DNA from: Streptomyces pactum
Lineage (GTDB): Bacteria > Actinomycetota > Actinomycetes > Streptomycetales > Streptomycetaceae
Assembly (NCBI RefSeq): GCF_016031615.1
Contig: NZ_JACYXC010000001.1
Coordinates: 4,464,001 to 4,528,000 of the forward strand
Direction: 5' to 3'
DNA: 64,000 bases
The notes under the pieces are model-generated. The model saw nothing but the letters and a program-made list of their open reading frames with translations, did not search any database and had not been told where the DNA came from. The translations under genes were made by a program, and so were the position numbers. Below are positions 1 through 9,137 of the stretch, one piece after another. Every line of letters begins with the position of its first letter. The stretch's first letter is position 1.

Positions 1-2
1 TG

Positions 3-650
3 CTCGGGCCACCGGGCGCCGGCGGACCGCCCGGACCCGTACCTCAGGGCCCTCCCGCCGCCACCCGTGCCGGCACCGGCACGGATGACGCGGACGGGTG
101 CCCCGGTGGAGCCGCGGCGGGTGACGGGGGCCGGGGCTCCGGGAGCGGCACGGCCGGGAACATGGCCGGGGATGCCGACCGCGGCACGGCCGGGAACATG
201 GCCGGGGATGCCGACCGCGGCACGGCCGGGGGCATCGCCGGGGAAGCCGACCGCGGCTGGGCCGGGGACATCGCCGGGGAAGCCGACCGCGGCTGGGCCG
301 GGGACATCGCCGAGAAGGCCGGCGGGGCCGTGGCGGGTGACGCCCGCGGGGTGGGGCCCGGGGTACGGCCCGGGGTGCCGAGGGGCCGTGCCGGGGAGCC
401 CCGGCGCAGGTACGGCCGGGACGCCGGTGAGGGCATGAGCCAGGGGGCATCGACGGGCGGTGCGGGCGGTGTCGGAGGGCATCGACGGGGCGGGGGCCCG
501 GGAGAGGTGACGAGGCGGTGCGGGGGCGTCGCCGGGGGCCGGGCCCGGGGGAGGCGACGGGGGTGGTGCCGGGCAGCGCCGTCGGGGCGGGGTTCGGGGA
601 CATGGCGGGAGGCACCGCCGGCGGCGGGGACGGACCCGCGGGCGCGGTAG
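3..650 (+). CDS. Possible C-terminal end of an upstream gene (5' truncated), repeat-rich
   Basis: The frame is open from the window edge to a TAG at 648-650 and has strongly GC-biased third codon positions between about 140 and 450. That suggests the tail of a gene entering from the left. The visible part is Gly/Ala/Asp-rich and contains almost five copies of a 12-residue repeat of the type AGDIAGEADRGW. After about residue 150 it becomes Arg/Gly-rich and looks less like protein. In Streptomyces the gene before this VWA protein is often a large DUF5682-type protein, but no such domain is visible here, so that assignment is only positional. The stop lies 66 bases before my preferred start of the next gene. 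Confidence 0.35.
   Translation, partial: LGPPGAGGPPGPVPQGPPAATRAGTGTDDADGCPGGAAAGDGGRGSGSGTAGNMAGDADRGTAGNMAGDADRGTAGGIAGEADRGWAGDIAGEADRGWAGDIAEKAGGAVAGDARGVGPGVRPGVPRGRAGEPRRRYGRDAGEGMSQGASTGGAGGVGGHRRGGGPGEVTRRCGGVAGGRARGRRRGWCRAAPSGRGSGTWREAPPAAGTDPRAR
147..314 (+). repeat. 36-bp tandem repeat, about 4.7 copies
   Basis: Units begin at 147, 183, 219, 255 and 291 (the last is partial). Copies 1 and 2 are identical, and later copies differ at a few positions. The period is a multiple of three, so the array keeps one frame open and encodes a 12-residue repeat. Confidence 0.9.
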
Positions 651-715
651 GCGCCGCGGGAGGACGGCAAGGGGCGGGGGACCACGGAATGAGTCGGCCC
701 AGCGGGGAGGACGGC

Positions 716-1912
716 ATGGTGGGAAGGAGCGCGGCGGACGCCCAGGAGCGGTTGCGGCGCTGGCGGCTGGTGCTCGGCGGCGGGGAGGGCGGCGCCGCCG
801 GGACCGGGGAGGGCACGGGCCATGTGCTCAGCGGCCGGGACGCGGCCATGGACCGCACGCTGGCGGCGCTGTACGGCGGCGACGGGCGGCCCGGCGGCCC
901 GGCGGGCGGGGCACGGTCGGCCGGGCTCGGCGGCTCCGCGCCCCAGGTGGCGCGCTGGCTCGGCGACATCCGTACGTACTTCCCGGCGTCGGTGGTGCAG
1001 GTGATGCAGCGGGACGCGATCGACCGGCTCGGCCTGGCCGCGCTGCTGCTGGAACCGGAGATGCTGGAGGCGGTGGAGGCGGACGTCCACCTGGTCGGGA
1101 CGCTGCTGTCGTTGAACAAGGCGATGCCCGAGACCACCAGGGAGACCGCCCGGGCCGTGGTCCGGAAGGTCGTCGCGGACCTGGAACGACGGCTGGCCAC
1201 CCGCACCCGGGCCACCGTCACCGGCGCGCTGGACCGGTCGGCGCGGACCGGCCGTCCCCGGCACCGGGACATCGACTGGAACCGGACGGTGCGGGCGAAC
1301 CTGAAGAACTACCTGCCCGAGCACCGCACGGTCGTCCCGGAGCGGCTGGTGGGGTACGGGCGCGCGGCGCACGGCGTACGCAAGGAGATCGTCCTCTGCA
1401 TCGACCAGTCCGGTTCGATGGCCTCGTCGGTGGTCCACGCCTCGGTGTTCGGGGCCGTCCTGGCCTCGATGCGCGCGATCAGCACCCGGCTGGTCGCCTT
1501 CGACACGGCGGTGGTGGACCTCACCGACCAGCTCGACGACCCGGTCGACGTGCTCTTCGGCACCCAGCTCGGCGGCGGTACGGACATCAACCGCGCGCTG
1601 GCTTACTGCGAGTCCCGGATCACCCGGCCCGCGGACACCGTGGTGGTGCTGATCAGCGACCTCTACGAAGGAGGGATACGGCAGGAGATGCTGCGCCGGG
1701 TGGCGGCGATGAAGGCGTCGGGCGTGCGGTTCGTGGCGCTGCTGGCACTCTCCGACGACGGCGCGCCGTCCTACGACCGGGAGCACGCCGCGGCCCTCGC
1801 GGCGCTCGGCGTCCCGGCCTTCGCGTGTACCCCCGACCACTTCCCGGAGGTGATGGCGGCGGCGATCGAGAAGCGCCCCCTGCCGATACCGGACACGGCG
1901 GCCGGTTCCTGA
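716..1912 (+). CDS. VWA domain-containing protein
   Basis: This is a von Willebrand factor A domain protein of about 398 residues. The C-terminal half carries a complete metal-ion-dependent adhesion site: DQSGS at about 1402-1416, the threonine in GGGTD near 1570, and the aspartate in ISDLYEGG near 1654. The N-terminal part starts ERLRRWRLVLGG and is helical. Such proteins usually work with a MoxR-type AAA ATPase, probably in assembling or activating partner complexes; no ATPase is in the window. I chose the ATG at 716 because GGGGAGG lies five bases upstream. Alternatives in frame are ATG 689 and GTG 518, the latter overlapping the upstream frame. The gene points toward sucC but is separated from it by about 600 bases. 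Confidence 0.85.
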   Translation: MVGRSAADAQERLRRWRLVLGGGEGGAAGTGEGTGHVLSGRDAAMDRTLAALYGGDGRPGGPAGGARSAGLGGSAPQVARWLGDIRTYFPASVVQVMQRDAIDRLGLAALLLEPEMLEAVEADVHLVGTLLSLNKAMPETTRETARAVVRKVVADLERRLATRTRATVTGALDRSARTGRPRHRDIDWNRTVRANLKNYLPEHRTVVPERLVGYGRAAHGVRKEIVLCIDQSGSMASSVVHASVFGAVLASMRAISTRLVAFDTAVVDLTDQLDDPVDVLFGTQLGGGTDINRALAYCESRITRPADTVVVLISDLYEGGIRQEMLRRVAAMKASGVRFVALLALSDDGAPSYDREHAAALAALGVPAFACTPDHFPEVMAAAIEKRPLPIPDTAAGS

Positions 1913-2528
1913 GCCGGTGCGGCTCGCCCCCCGGCCCCCGCCCCCCGGCCCCCCGCCCCCCGGCCCTGGCCCCGGCCCCGGCCCTGGCCCTCCGGTGGCG
2001 AGGGTGCGGGGGCCCGCACCGCCGGGAGGGGCCTGGCGGCCCGCACCCCGGTGCCGCCGGCCCGGTCGGCGCCCGTCGGCCGGCGGCGTGGAACCGGTCA
2101 CAGCACAGGGGACGGGCGGGGGCCGACGGCGGAACCGGGCCGGGTCCGGCGTCTGGTGCGGAGCGGTACGGGGCGGGTTAGCGGACGGACCGGCGAAGGC
2201 CATTCGGACCAACGGCGGTTCGCCCGAACGGAAGGTGTTCCGGACGGCCGCGCGGCCCGTGTTACGGAGAGGGATTCCGGGCCGTCGGACCCGGGACGCC
2301 GGGCGTACAGGGATACGTGGTACCTGCCGGAACCTGTGACCGTAATCACCGCGCGAGTGTGACTTGTGATTTAGGGGTGGGCGTCCGGCGGGGATAACCT
2401 GCGTGGCGGACATGCCGCGTATTCGGCGCACGTGTGCCGCCCTCGTAAAAGATCGCGTCCTCACGCTGCCCCCGCGGCACGCCCGCGCAGACAACGAACC
2501 GCGATTTCCAGAAAAGGGACGGACGCGC
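1913..2528. other. Intergenic region before sucC
   Basis: No convincing gene. Bases 1925-1990 are a run of C-rich pentamer-like repeats. Base composition falls towards 2340-2500, as expected for a promoter and leader, but no clear -35/-10 pair can be named. A terminator for the VWA gene is not obvious. Confidence 0.5.
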
Positions 2529-3704
2529 GTGGACCTGTTCGAGTACCAGGCGAGGGACCTCTTCGCCAAGCACGGTGTACCGGTGCTGGCCGGTGAAGTC
2601 ATCGACACGCCTGAGGCGGCGCGCGAGGCGACCGAGCGTCTGGGAGGCCGGTCGGTCGTCAAGGCGCAGGTGAAGGTCGGTGGCCGTGGCAAGGCCGGCG
2701 GCGTCAAGCTGGCGTCGAGCCCGGACGACGCGGTCGAGAAGGCCGGTCAGATCCTCGGTATGGACATCAAGGGCCACACGGTCCACAAGGTGATGATCGC
2801 CGAGACGGCGCCGGACATCGCCGAGGAGTACTACGTCTCCTACCTCCTCGACCGCACCAACCGCACCTTCCTGGCCATGGCCTCCGTCGAGGGCGGCATG
2901 GACATCGAGGAGGTCGCGGCCACCAAGCCCGAGGCCCTGGCGAAGATCCCGGTGGACGCCACCGAGGGCGTCACCGAGGCCAAGGCCCGCGAGATCGTCG
3001 AGGCCGCGAAGTTCCCGGCCGAGGTCGCCGACCAGGTCGCCGAGATCCTGCAGACCCTGTGGAAGACCTTCGTCGCCGAGGACGCCCTGCTGGTCGAGGT
3101 GAACCCGCTGGCCAAGGTCGCCGACGGCCGCGTCATCGCGCTGGACGGCAAGGTGTCGCTGGACGCCAACGCCGAGTTCCGCCAGCCGGAGCACGCCGAG
3201 CTGGAGGACAAGGCGGCCGCCAACCCGCTGGAGGCCGCGGCCAAGGCCAAGGGCCTCAACTACGTCAAGCTCGACGGCGAGGTCGGCATCATCGGCAACG
3301 GCGCGGGCCTGGTCATGTCCACCCTGGACGTCGTCGCCTACGCCGGTGAGAACCACGGTGGCGTCAAGCCCGCCAACTTCCTCGACATCGGTGGCGGCGC
3401 CTCCGCCGAGGTCATGGCGAACGGCCTGGAGATCATCCTGGGCGACCCGGACGTCAAGTCCGTCTTCGTCAACGTCTTCGGCGGCATCACCGCCTGTGAC
3501 GCGGTCGCCAACGGCATCGTGCAGGCCCTGGAGCTGCTGAAGTCCAAGGGCGAGGAGGTCAGCAAGCCGCTGGTCGTCCGCCTCGACGGCAACAACGCGG
3601 AGCTGGGTCGCAAGATCCTCACCGACGCCAACCACCCGCTGGTGCAGCAGGTGGACACGATGGACGGAGCGGCCGAGAAGGCCGCCGAGCTGGCTGCGAA
3701 GTAA
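2529..3704 (+). CDS. sucC: Succinyl-CoA synthetase (ADP-forming) beta subunit
   Basis: This is the beta subunit of the TCA-cycle enzyme that converts succinyl-CoA, ADP or GDP and phosphate to succinate, CoA and the nucleoside triphosphate. It acts as an alpha-beta complex in the cytoplasm. The 391-residue product has the usual family length. It opens with MDLFEYQARDLF, followed by an ATP-grasp domain containing KAQVKVGGRGKAGGVK. The C-terminal CoA-ligase domain has NGAGLVMSTLD and GGGAS near residues 255-290 and FVNVFGGITACD near 315. I placed the start at GTG 2529 because it gives the conserved N-terminus and has AAAGGGA ten bases upstream. The longer frame from 2403 adds 42 residues unlike the family. 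The stop is 21 bases before sucD, so the two form an operon. Confidence 0.97.
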   Translation: MDLFEYQARDLFAKHGVPVLAGEVIDTPEAAREATERLGGRSVVKAQVKVGGRGKAGGVKLASSPDDAVEKAGQILGMDIKGHTVHKVMIAETAPDIAEEYYVSYLLDRTNRTFLAMASVEGGMDIEEVAATKPEALAKIPVDATEGVTEAKAREIVEAAKFPAEVADQVAEILQTLWKTFVAEDALLVEVNPLAKVADGRVIALDGKVSLDANAEFRQPEHAELEDKAAANPLEAAAKAKGLNYVKLDGEVGIIGNGAGLVMSTLDVVAYAGENHGGVKPANFLDIGGGASAEVMANGLEIILGDPDVKSVFVNVFGGITACDAVANGIVQALELLKSKGEEVSKPLVVRLDGNNAELGRKILTDANHPLVQQVDTMDGAAEKAAELAAK

Positions 3705-3725
3705 GGGACGAGGGACACCAACACC

Positions 3726-4610
3726 ATGGCTATCTTCCTCACCAAGGAATCCAAGGTCATCGTCCAGGGCATGACCGGCTCCGAGGGGCAGAAGCACACC
3801 CGCCGGATGCTCGCTTCGGGCACCAACATCGTCGGTGGCGTGAACCCGCGCAAGGCCGGCACCTCCGTGGACTTCGACGGCACCGAGATCCCGGTCTTCG
3901 GCACCGTCGCCGAGGCCATCGAGAAGACCGGCGCCGACGTCACGGTCATCTTCGTCCCGGAGAAGTTCACCAAGGACGCGGTCATCGAGGCGATCGACGC
4001 CGAGATCCCGCTGGCCGTCGTGATCACCGAGGGCATCGCGGTCCACGACACCGCCACCTTCTGGGCGCACGCCCAGGCCAAGGGCAACAAGACCCGCATC
4101 ATCGGCCCGAACTGCCCGGGTCTGATCACGCCGGGTCAGTCGAACGCGGGCATCATCCCGGCCGACATCACCAAGCCCGGCCGCATCGGTCTGGTGTCCA
4201 AGTCCGGCACGCTGACCTACCAGATGATGTACGAGCTGCGCGACATCGGCTTCAGCTCCTGCGTCGGTATCGGCGGTGACCCGATCATCGGCACCACCCA
4301 CATCGACGCGCTGGCCGCCTTCGAGGCCGACCCCGACACCGACCTGATCGTGATGATCGGCGAGATCGGCGGCGACGCCGAGGAGCGGGCCGCGGACTTC
4401 ATCAAGGCCAACGTCACCAAGCCGGTCGTCGGCTACGTCGCGGGCTTCACCGCGCCCGAGGGCAAGACCATGGGCCACGCCGGCGCCATCGTCTCCGGCT
4501 CCTCCGGCACCGCCCAGGCGAAGAAGGAGGCCCTGGAGGCCGCGGGCGTCAAGGTCGGCAAGACCCCGTCCGAGACCGCGCGCCTGGCGCGGGCCGCGCT
4601 CCAGGGCTGA
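3726..4610 (+). CDS. sucD: Succinyl-CoA synthetase alpha subunit
   Basis: This 294-residue alpha subunit, partner of SucC, binds CoA and carries the transient phosphohistidine. The N-terminal Rossmann-type CoA-binding domain has VIVQGMTGSEG and GGVNPRKAG. GPNCPGLITP and KSGTLTYQ follow in the middle. The active-site histidine is in MGHAGAIVSG at about residues 241-250. The length is typical. The ATG at 3726 follows sucC by 21 bases, with purine-rich AAGGGACGAGGGA between them, so the genes are co-transcribed and probably translated in balance. A strong hairpin starts about 100 bases after the stop. Confidence 0.97.
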   Translation: MAIFLTKESKVIVQGMTGSEGQKHTRRMLASGTNIVGGVNPRKAGTSVDFDGTEIPVFGTVAEAIEKTGADVTVIFVPEKFTKDAVIEAIDAEIPLAVVITEGIAVHDTATFWAHAQAKGNKTRIIGPNCPGLITPGQSNAGIIPADITKPGRIGLVSKSGTLTYQMMYELRDIGFSSCVGIGGDPIIGTTHIDALAAFEADPDTDLIVMIGEIGGDAEERAADFIKANVTKPVVGYVAGFTAPEGKTMGHAGAIVSGSSGTAQAKKEALEAAGVKVGKTPSETARLARAALQG

Positions 4611-4711
4611 GCACGGCCGACCGGCGGCGTGCCGTGCCGCACGGTCGCGGCTGAGCCGCCGGCCGTCACAGCGGCACGGCCGGCCGGTCATGCCGCTGCC
4701 CCGCGGAACCC

Positions 4712-4754
4712 CTACGGGCCCGCACCCCTTGGTCAGGGGGGTGCGGGCCCGTAG
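4712..4754 (+). terminator. Hairpin terminator of sucCD
   Basis: A perfect 17-bp inverted repeat (arms 4712-4728 and 4738-4754) encloses a loop of nine bases. There is no T tract, as is common in Streptomyces. It lies between sucD and the convergent sigma-like gene, so it could work in both directions. Confidence 0.85.
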
Positions 4755-5933
4755 TGCTGTTCGCGGGGCTGCCGTTCGCCGGCCTGCCGTCTGCGGGGGT
4801 GCCGGCCGGGGTGGCGCTGCCCGTGGTGCCATGGGGTCGGGTGGCGCTGTTGTCGGCCAGCCGCCGCCCTGGCCGGCCCGCCGCCGCCCGTGGCCGGGGT
4901 CGGGCGGGACCTGCTCCCGGCGGCGCCGCTCCGGTGCCGCGCCGGCCCCTCCCCGTCGGCCCGCCGGCGCCTTACGCCACGGCGCCCCCCCAACTCCTCC
5001 TGTCGCCCGAACTCCTCCTGTCGCCCGGGCTCTGCCGGCGCCGGCCCGGTGATGCCGCGCCGAGCCGGGTCACCGGGACCCGGGCTGGGTGGCGGCCGGG
5101 CGTTGCTCGGGCTCCGGGGCCGGGGCGCCCCGGTCCGGGCTGACCGCCATTGCCAGGCCGACGGCCACCGCGAAGGAGACCGGCAGCCCGATCGCCGCCC
5201 GGGTCCGGCGGCGGGTGGCCCGCTCGCCGTCCAGCCGTACGGTCCGCGCCGGCCTGGTGTCCAGCGGCTGCGCGGCGGCGGCCTCGGCGAGCCGCCGGTG
5301 GAGGATGCGCCGCTGCTCGGCCGGGCGGGCCGCCCGCAGCTCGGGGAGCCGTTCGACGAGCGCGGCGTGGGCGTGCCGCAGCCGGTTCACGGTCGCCGAC
5401 GTGGTGGCCTCGGTCTCGGCGGCGGTCTCCGGAAGGCCCAGCCCCACCCCGTCGTAGAGCAGCAGCGCCCGCCGGTAGGGGCGTGGCAGGCAGAGCAGCG
5501 CGTCGAGCAGGGCGGGCTGCGGAGTGGCGGGCCGGGGGCGGGGACCGTCCGTCCGCGCGATGCCGGAGCGCTCGCCCGCCGCCGTTGCTGTTGCCGCCGC
5601 CGCTCCCGCTGTCGTCGCCGTCGCTGCTCCGGTTGCCGCGTCGGTCGTCGCTGCCGCATCCGACGGACGGCCGTCCGGTCGCCGCTCGCCCGACGGCCGG
5701 CCGAGCGGTGGCTGTGGTGCCGGTGCTTCCCGGGGCTGCTGCCGGTTCGCCGGCCGGTTTCGGGGCCGCCGGCCCGGGGTGCGCCGTTCGCTGCCGCGCC
5801 GTTCACCACCGTGCCGTCCGTCGGCGGGTGCGGGCGGCGCCTCCCGGCCGTCCTCGTCCGGCGTCCGGGTGGGAGAGGCCCCGGCATCGGTGGGGGCGTC
5901 ACCCGCATCGGTGCGACCTGGTTCGGGGCCGGT

Positions 5934-5943
5934 GGGGGGGGGG
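5934..5943. repeat. G10 homopolymer inside the sigma-like gene
   Basis: Ten consecutive G on the plus strand, exactly where the reading frame of the minus-strand gene changes. Eleven (or eight) would keep the frame. It is either a sequence-length error or a slippage-prone site. Confidence 0.85.
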
Positions 5944-6428
5944 CGGTGCCGTGGCGGAGGTTCCGGACATGGCGGGGGGCGGCTCCGGGGGTGGGGGTGG
6001 ACGGGCCGGCCGCTTCGGTGGCGCTCGTCGGGGAGGTGGCCGTGGGGGTCGGGTCCGGCGGCGGGCCCGGGCGGGCCGGGCGCGTCCGGCGCCAGGGCGA
6101 GAGCGCGTACTCATAGGTGGCCGCCCGTATCCAGCCCCCCGGGTCGCGGTCCACGGCCACCTCGGGCCACCGCTGCCAGGCCAGCTGGAACGCGTACTCC
6201 ACCGACCGTCGGGCCAGCCGTGGATCGCCGGTGAGCAGGTACGCCTGGCGTATCAGGCACGGCGCGTGCCGGTCGTACAGGGCCTCGAACGCGGCCACCG
6301 GCGTGTCGGCGGCGGCCGGGTCCGGCAGGTCCGGCGGGACACCGGTGGCGGACGGGTCCGGCGGCAGGACGCCGGCACCGGACGCGCCGGACGGGACATC
6401 GGGCGCGGCCGAGCCGGGGGTCGCAACC

Positions 6429-6509
6429 GTGCCAGCGGTGCCGGGTGTGGCGGCCGTGCCAGCGGTGCCGGGGGTGGCGGCCGTGCCAGCGGTGCCGGAG
6501 GTGGCGGCA
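6429..6509. repeat. 27-bp tandem repeat, three copies
   Basis: Three near-identical 27-base units (6429-6455, 6456-6482, 6483-6509) lie in the N-terminal linker of the sigma-like gene. They encode repeats of the GTAGTAATP type on the minus strand. Confidence 0.9.
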
Positions 6510-7286
6510 CGGGGGGTGCCGGGTGCCGGCGCACCGCCGGAGGGCACCACCGGGAGCGGGACGGTGTCGTCCTCCGCCCCGGCCGGACCCTCTGCCGCCT
6601 CCCGGGGCGGAGGGGTGTCGTCCGGCATGGGGGCGACCCCGGGGGCGCAAGGCTCCGGCGTGGAGTTCCCCGGCGCGGTCCCGGTCCCTGCCCCTGCCGC
6701 TGTCCCGGTCCCAGTCCCGGTCCGGGGAGGTGCGGTGCCGGGGCCGGTGGGAGGTGGCGATGTGGCGCGGCCGGGGGCGTCGTCAGCCGGGTGGCGGACG
6801 GCCCGCGCGGCTGCTGCCCGGCCGGTCACCGGGCCGGTACGCGGACGACCGGTCGCCTGTCCGGTGCCCCGGCGGTCGGTGCCCGGTCGGTCGGAGCCCG
6901 GGTGCCCCGCGTTCGGGTGACCGCTGCTCGTAGGGCCCGAGCCCCGCGCCGTACGGTTCGTGTTCCGCGTGCCGCGGCCGTCGTCCCGCGCCTGACGGCC
7001 CCGGTCGTGAGCCGTGCGGGCCGGCCCGCACGTGCCGCCCGCGGCGGCACCGTCCGCCGCGTCCTCGCTCGCGTTCCCGGTCCGGTGCGTTCCCGCCCTG
7101 CCGCTCGCCCTGTCGTCAGCCCTGCCGTCCGGCGCGCCACCGGCCCGGTGTGCCCCCGTTCCGCCTCGGGTCATATCCGCACCACCGCCAAACCGTACGA
7201 AAATAGGCATATCTATATGGTGGGCGACACGGCGGTCATGCGCCTGCTACAGGGGCAAATGGGGATGTTCTTGGCAGCATGATCGT

Positions 7287-8900
7287 GTGACGCAATTGAC
7301 CGACCACGGCCCTTCGTTGTCCTCGCGTGGCTACTCCGCCGCCCGGGACACCTCTGCGGTCGGACAGGCGTTCTTCAGCGGGGTGGTCGCCGCCTGCCTG
7401 GGACTGGGCACCCTCGCCGTCGTCGTGGTGCTGCTGTGGATCGGCTCCCCGTACGCCGGGACCGGACCCAGCGGTGCGCTGCACGTCGCCGCCGACCTGT
7501 GGCTGCTGGCCCACGGCGCGGAGCTGGCCCGTGCGCAGCCGGCGGTCGGCGGTACCGCGCCCATCGGGCTCAACCCGCTGCTGATCAGCGCCCTGCCCTG
7601 CTGGCTGCTGCACCGGGCCGCGCGGCACGCGCTGGAGCCGCCGGAGCCGGTGCCCGGGGGGGCCGCGCTCAGCGCGCCGCCCGTGGTGCTCGCGCTCTCC
7701 AGCCCGCCGCTGGTACCGCGCCGGGCCGTCGCCTGGGTGGCCGGTGGCTATCTGCTGGTCGGGCTGGCGGCGGTGGTGTACGCCTCGGAGGGCCCGGTGC
7801 GGGTCGAACCGCTGGGCGCCCTGCTGCGGCTGCCGGTGGTCACCGTGACCGTCGTCGCGATGGGTGTGTGGTCCGGCACCGGGCGCCCGTACGGCCTGCT
7901 GCCCACCGCCGTCCGCCGGCTGCTGACCACGCTGCCGCTGCCCGGCGCGGCCCGGCTGGCGGAAGCGCTGCACGCCCCGGCCTGGCTCACCCCGCGCCGG
8001 CTGGCCACGGCGCTGCGCGCGACCGGGGCGGCGGTGCTGGCCCTGATCGGCACCGGGGCCCTGCTGACCGCGGTGTCCCTGACCGGGCACGCCGGCGCGG
8101 TCTCCGCCACCTTCGGGCAGCTCACCGGCGCCTGGTCGGGGCGGCTGGCGGTCCTGGTGCTCAGCCTGGCGCTGCTGCCCAACGCGGTCCTGTGGGCCGG
8201 CGTCTACGGGCTCGGCCCCGGCTTCACCATCGGCGCCGGCAGTACGGTGGCGCCGCTCGGCATGACCGGCTATCCGGAACTTCCGTATTTCCCGCTGCTG
8301 GCGGCGCTGCCCGGGGAGAGCCCGCGGGGCGGCCTGCCGTACCTGCTGCTCGCCGCGACCGTGCCGCTCGCCGTCGGACTGTCGGTGGCCTGGTTCGTCT
8401 CCAGCGCCGCGCTCCGCCCGCTGCCGACGGCCCGCATTCCGCACACCCGGGGGGAAGCGATGGAACCGCCCCTCCGGGAGGTGCCGGCCCCCGGGCCGCA
8501 GGGCGGGACGGCACCCGCCCCGGGGACCCCCGCGGACGAGCGACCGGGCGGAGAGACGCCCGCCGACGAGCGACCGTTCCCGGAGACACCCGCGGGGGAG
8601 GAGCCGTTCCCGGAGACACCCGCGGGGGAGGAACCGGCCCGGGAGGCACCCTCGGGGGAGGAACCGGCCCGGGGGAGACCGGCCGGGGAGGGCCCCGTAG
8701 GGGGACGCGGCCGTGGCGGAGGCCCTGGTGGGGGAGTGCCCTGCAGGGAGAGCCCCGTCGGGGAGAGTCCGGCAGGGGTGGGGCCGGCCCACGGGGTCCC
8801 CCGCCCCGGGGGACCCTGCCTCCGGAGAACCGGTCGGGGCGGAGCCCGCCCGGGAGGAAGCGGTCGACGGGGAGCCGGCCGAGGTGGTGACGGCCGGTGA
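7287..8900 (+). CDS. DUF6350 (PerM-like) multi-pass membrane protein, main part
   Basis: This large hydrophobic protein is of the type annotated in Streptomyces as DUF6350 or cell division protein PerM; its role is not established. I chose GTG 7287 because it gives the family start VTQLTDHGPSL. No clear ribosome binding site is seen. About eight hydrophobic segments run from residue 30 to 385 (for example GVVAACLGLGTLAVVVVLLW and LLISALPCWLLHRAAR). The motif LPNAVLWAGVYGLGPGFTIG is typical of the family. After about 8450 the sequence is a repetitive Glu/Pro/Gly linker (ETPAGEEPFP units). From about 8690 this frame loses protein character, while the +1 frame (8713-9141) continues an acidic Pro/Glu linker. 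The TGA at 8898 is therefore probably not the true end. The last membrane segments are encoded after 9138. Confidence 0.7.
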   Translation: MTQLTDHGPSLSSRGYSAARDTSAVGQAFFSGVVAACLGLGTLAVVVVLLWIGSPYAGTGPSGALHVAADLWLLAHGAELARAQPAVGGTAPIGLNPLLISALPCWLLHRAARHALEPPEPVPGGAALSAPPVVLALSSPPLVPRRAVAWVAGGYLLVGLAAVVYASEGPVRVEPLGALLRLPVVTVTVVAMGVWSGTGRPYGLLPTAVRRLLTTLPLPGAARLAEALHAPAWLTPRRLATALRATGAAVLALIGTGALLTAVSLTGHAGAVSATFGQLTGAWSGRLAVLVLSLALLPNAVLWAGVYGLGPGFTIGAGSTVAPLGMTGYPELPYFPLLAALPGESPRGGLPYLLLAATVPLAVGLSVAWFVSSAALRPLPTARIPHTRGEAMEPPLREVPAPGPQGGTAPAPGTPADERPGGETPADERPFPETPAGEEPFPETPAGEEPAREAPSGEEPARGRPAGEGPVGGRGRGGGPGGGVPCRESPVGESPAGVGPAHGVPRPGGPCLRRTGRGGARPGGSGRRGAGRGGDGR

Positions 8901-9137
8901 GGGGCCGGGCGCGGGAGGGCCGGCGCGGGAGGGCCGTGCGGAACCGGACGGCCGCATGCCCGGCACCGCCCCCGCCGTCCGCCGCCCGCCGCCCGTCCCC
9001 GCTCCCCCGGGCCGTCCCGGCTGTTCCGGCCCCTCCGGGCGGCGCTCCGACCGGTCCGGGCGGCGCTCCGACCGGTCCGGCGGCTCCGGCCGTTCCGGCG
9101 GTCCTGGCTGTCCCGGTCGGTCCGCCGCCTCGCCCGG

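Larger units (their letters stand above)
5070..7174 (-). pseudogene. Sigma-70-like protein with C-terminal membrane segment, frameshifted at a C10 run
   Basis: Read from 7174 down, the protein has a long Ala/Gly/Thr/Pro-rich N-terminus of about 290 residues. A segment like sigma region 2 follows (VAAFEALYDRHAPCLIRQAYLL, then AFQLAWQRWPEV, between about 6300 and 6150). At 5943-5934 the coding strand has ten C residues. Beyond it the frame in use becomes Arg-rich nonsense, while the neighbouring frame continues sensibly to a TGA at 5070. That second part has a region-4-like helix pair (LLDALLCLPRPYRRALLLY, then ETEATTSATVNRLRHAH) and a hydrophobic segment near the C-terminus. An insertion of one C would restore one protein of about 700 residues. 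The start is uncertain: ATG 7174 or ATG 7210, neither with a good ribosome binding site. It may be a membrane-anchored sigma-like regulator or a non-functional relative of sigma factors. Confidence 0.6.

Noticed and set aside
2360..2400. sigma-70-type promoter TTGTGA ... GATAAC before sucC
   Set aside because: The spacing is about 22 bases, too long for a -35/-10 pair.
44..2707. Long open frame of 887 codons on the minus strand
   Set aside because: It lies opposite the VWA gene and sucC and is Arg/Pro/His-rich, as expected for the complement of GC-biased codons. No domain is visible.
2346..4832. 828-codon frame antisense to sucCD
   Set aside because: Its Asp/Val/Leu/Gly/His composition is a shadow of the conserved sucC and sucD genes on the other strand.
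4755..5069. Possible small gene with AGLPFAGLPSAGVPAG repeats
   Set aside because: The sequence is a short direct repeat with no ribosome binding site, and it follows a terminator. Weak codon bias.
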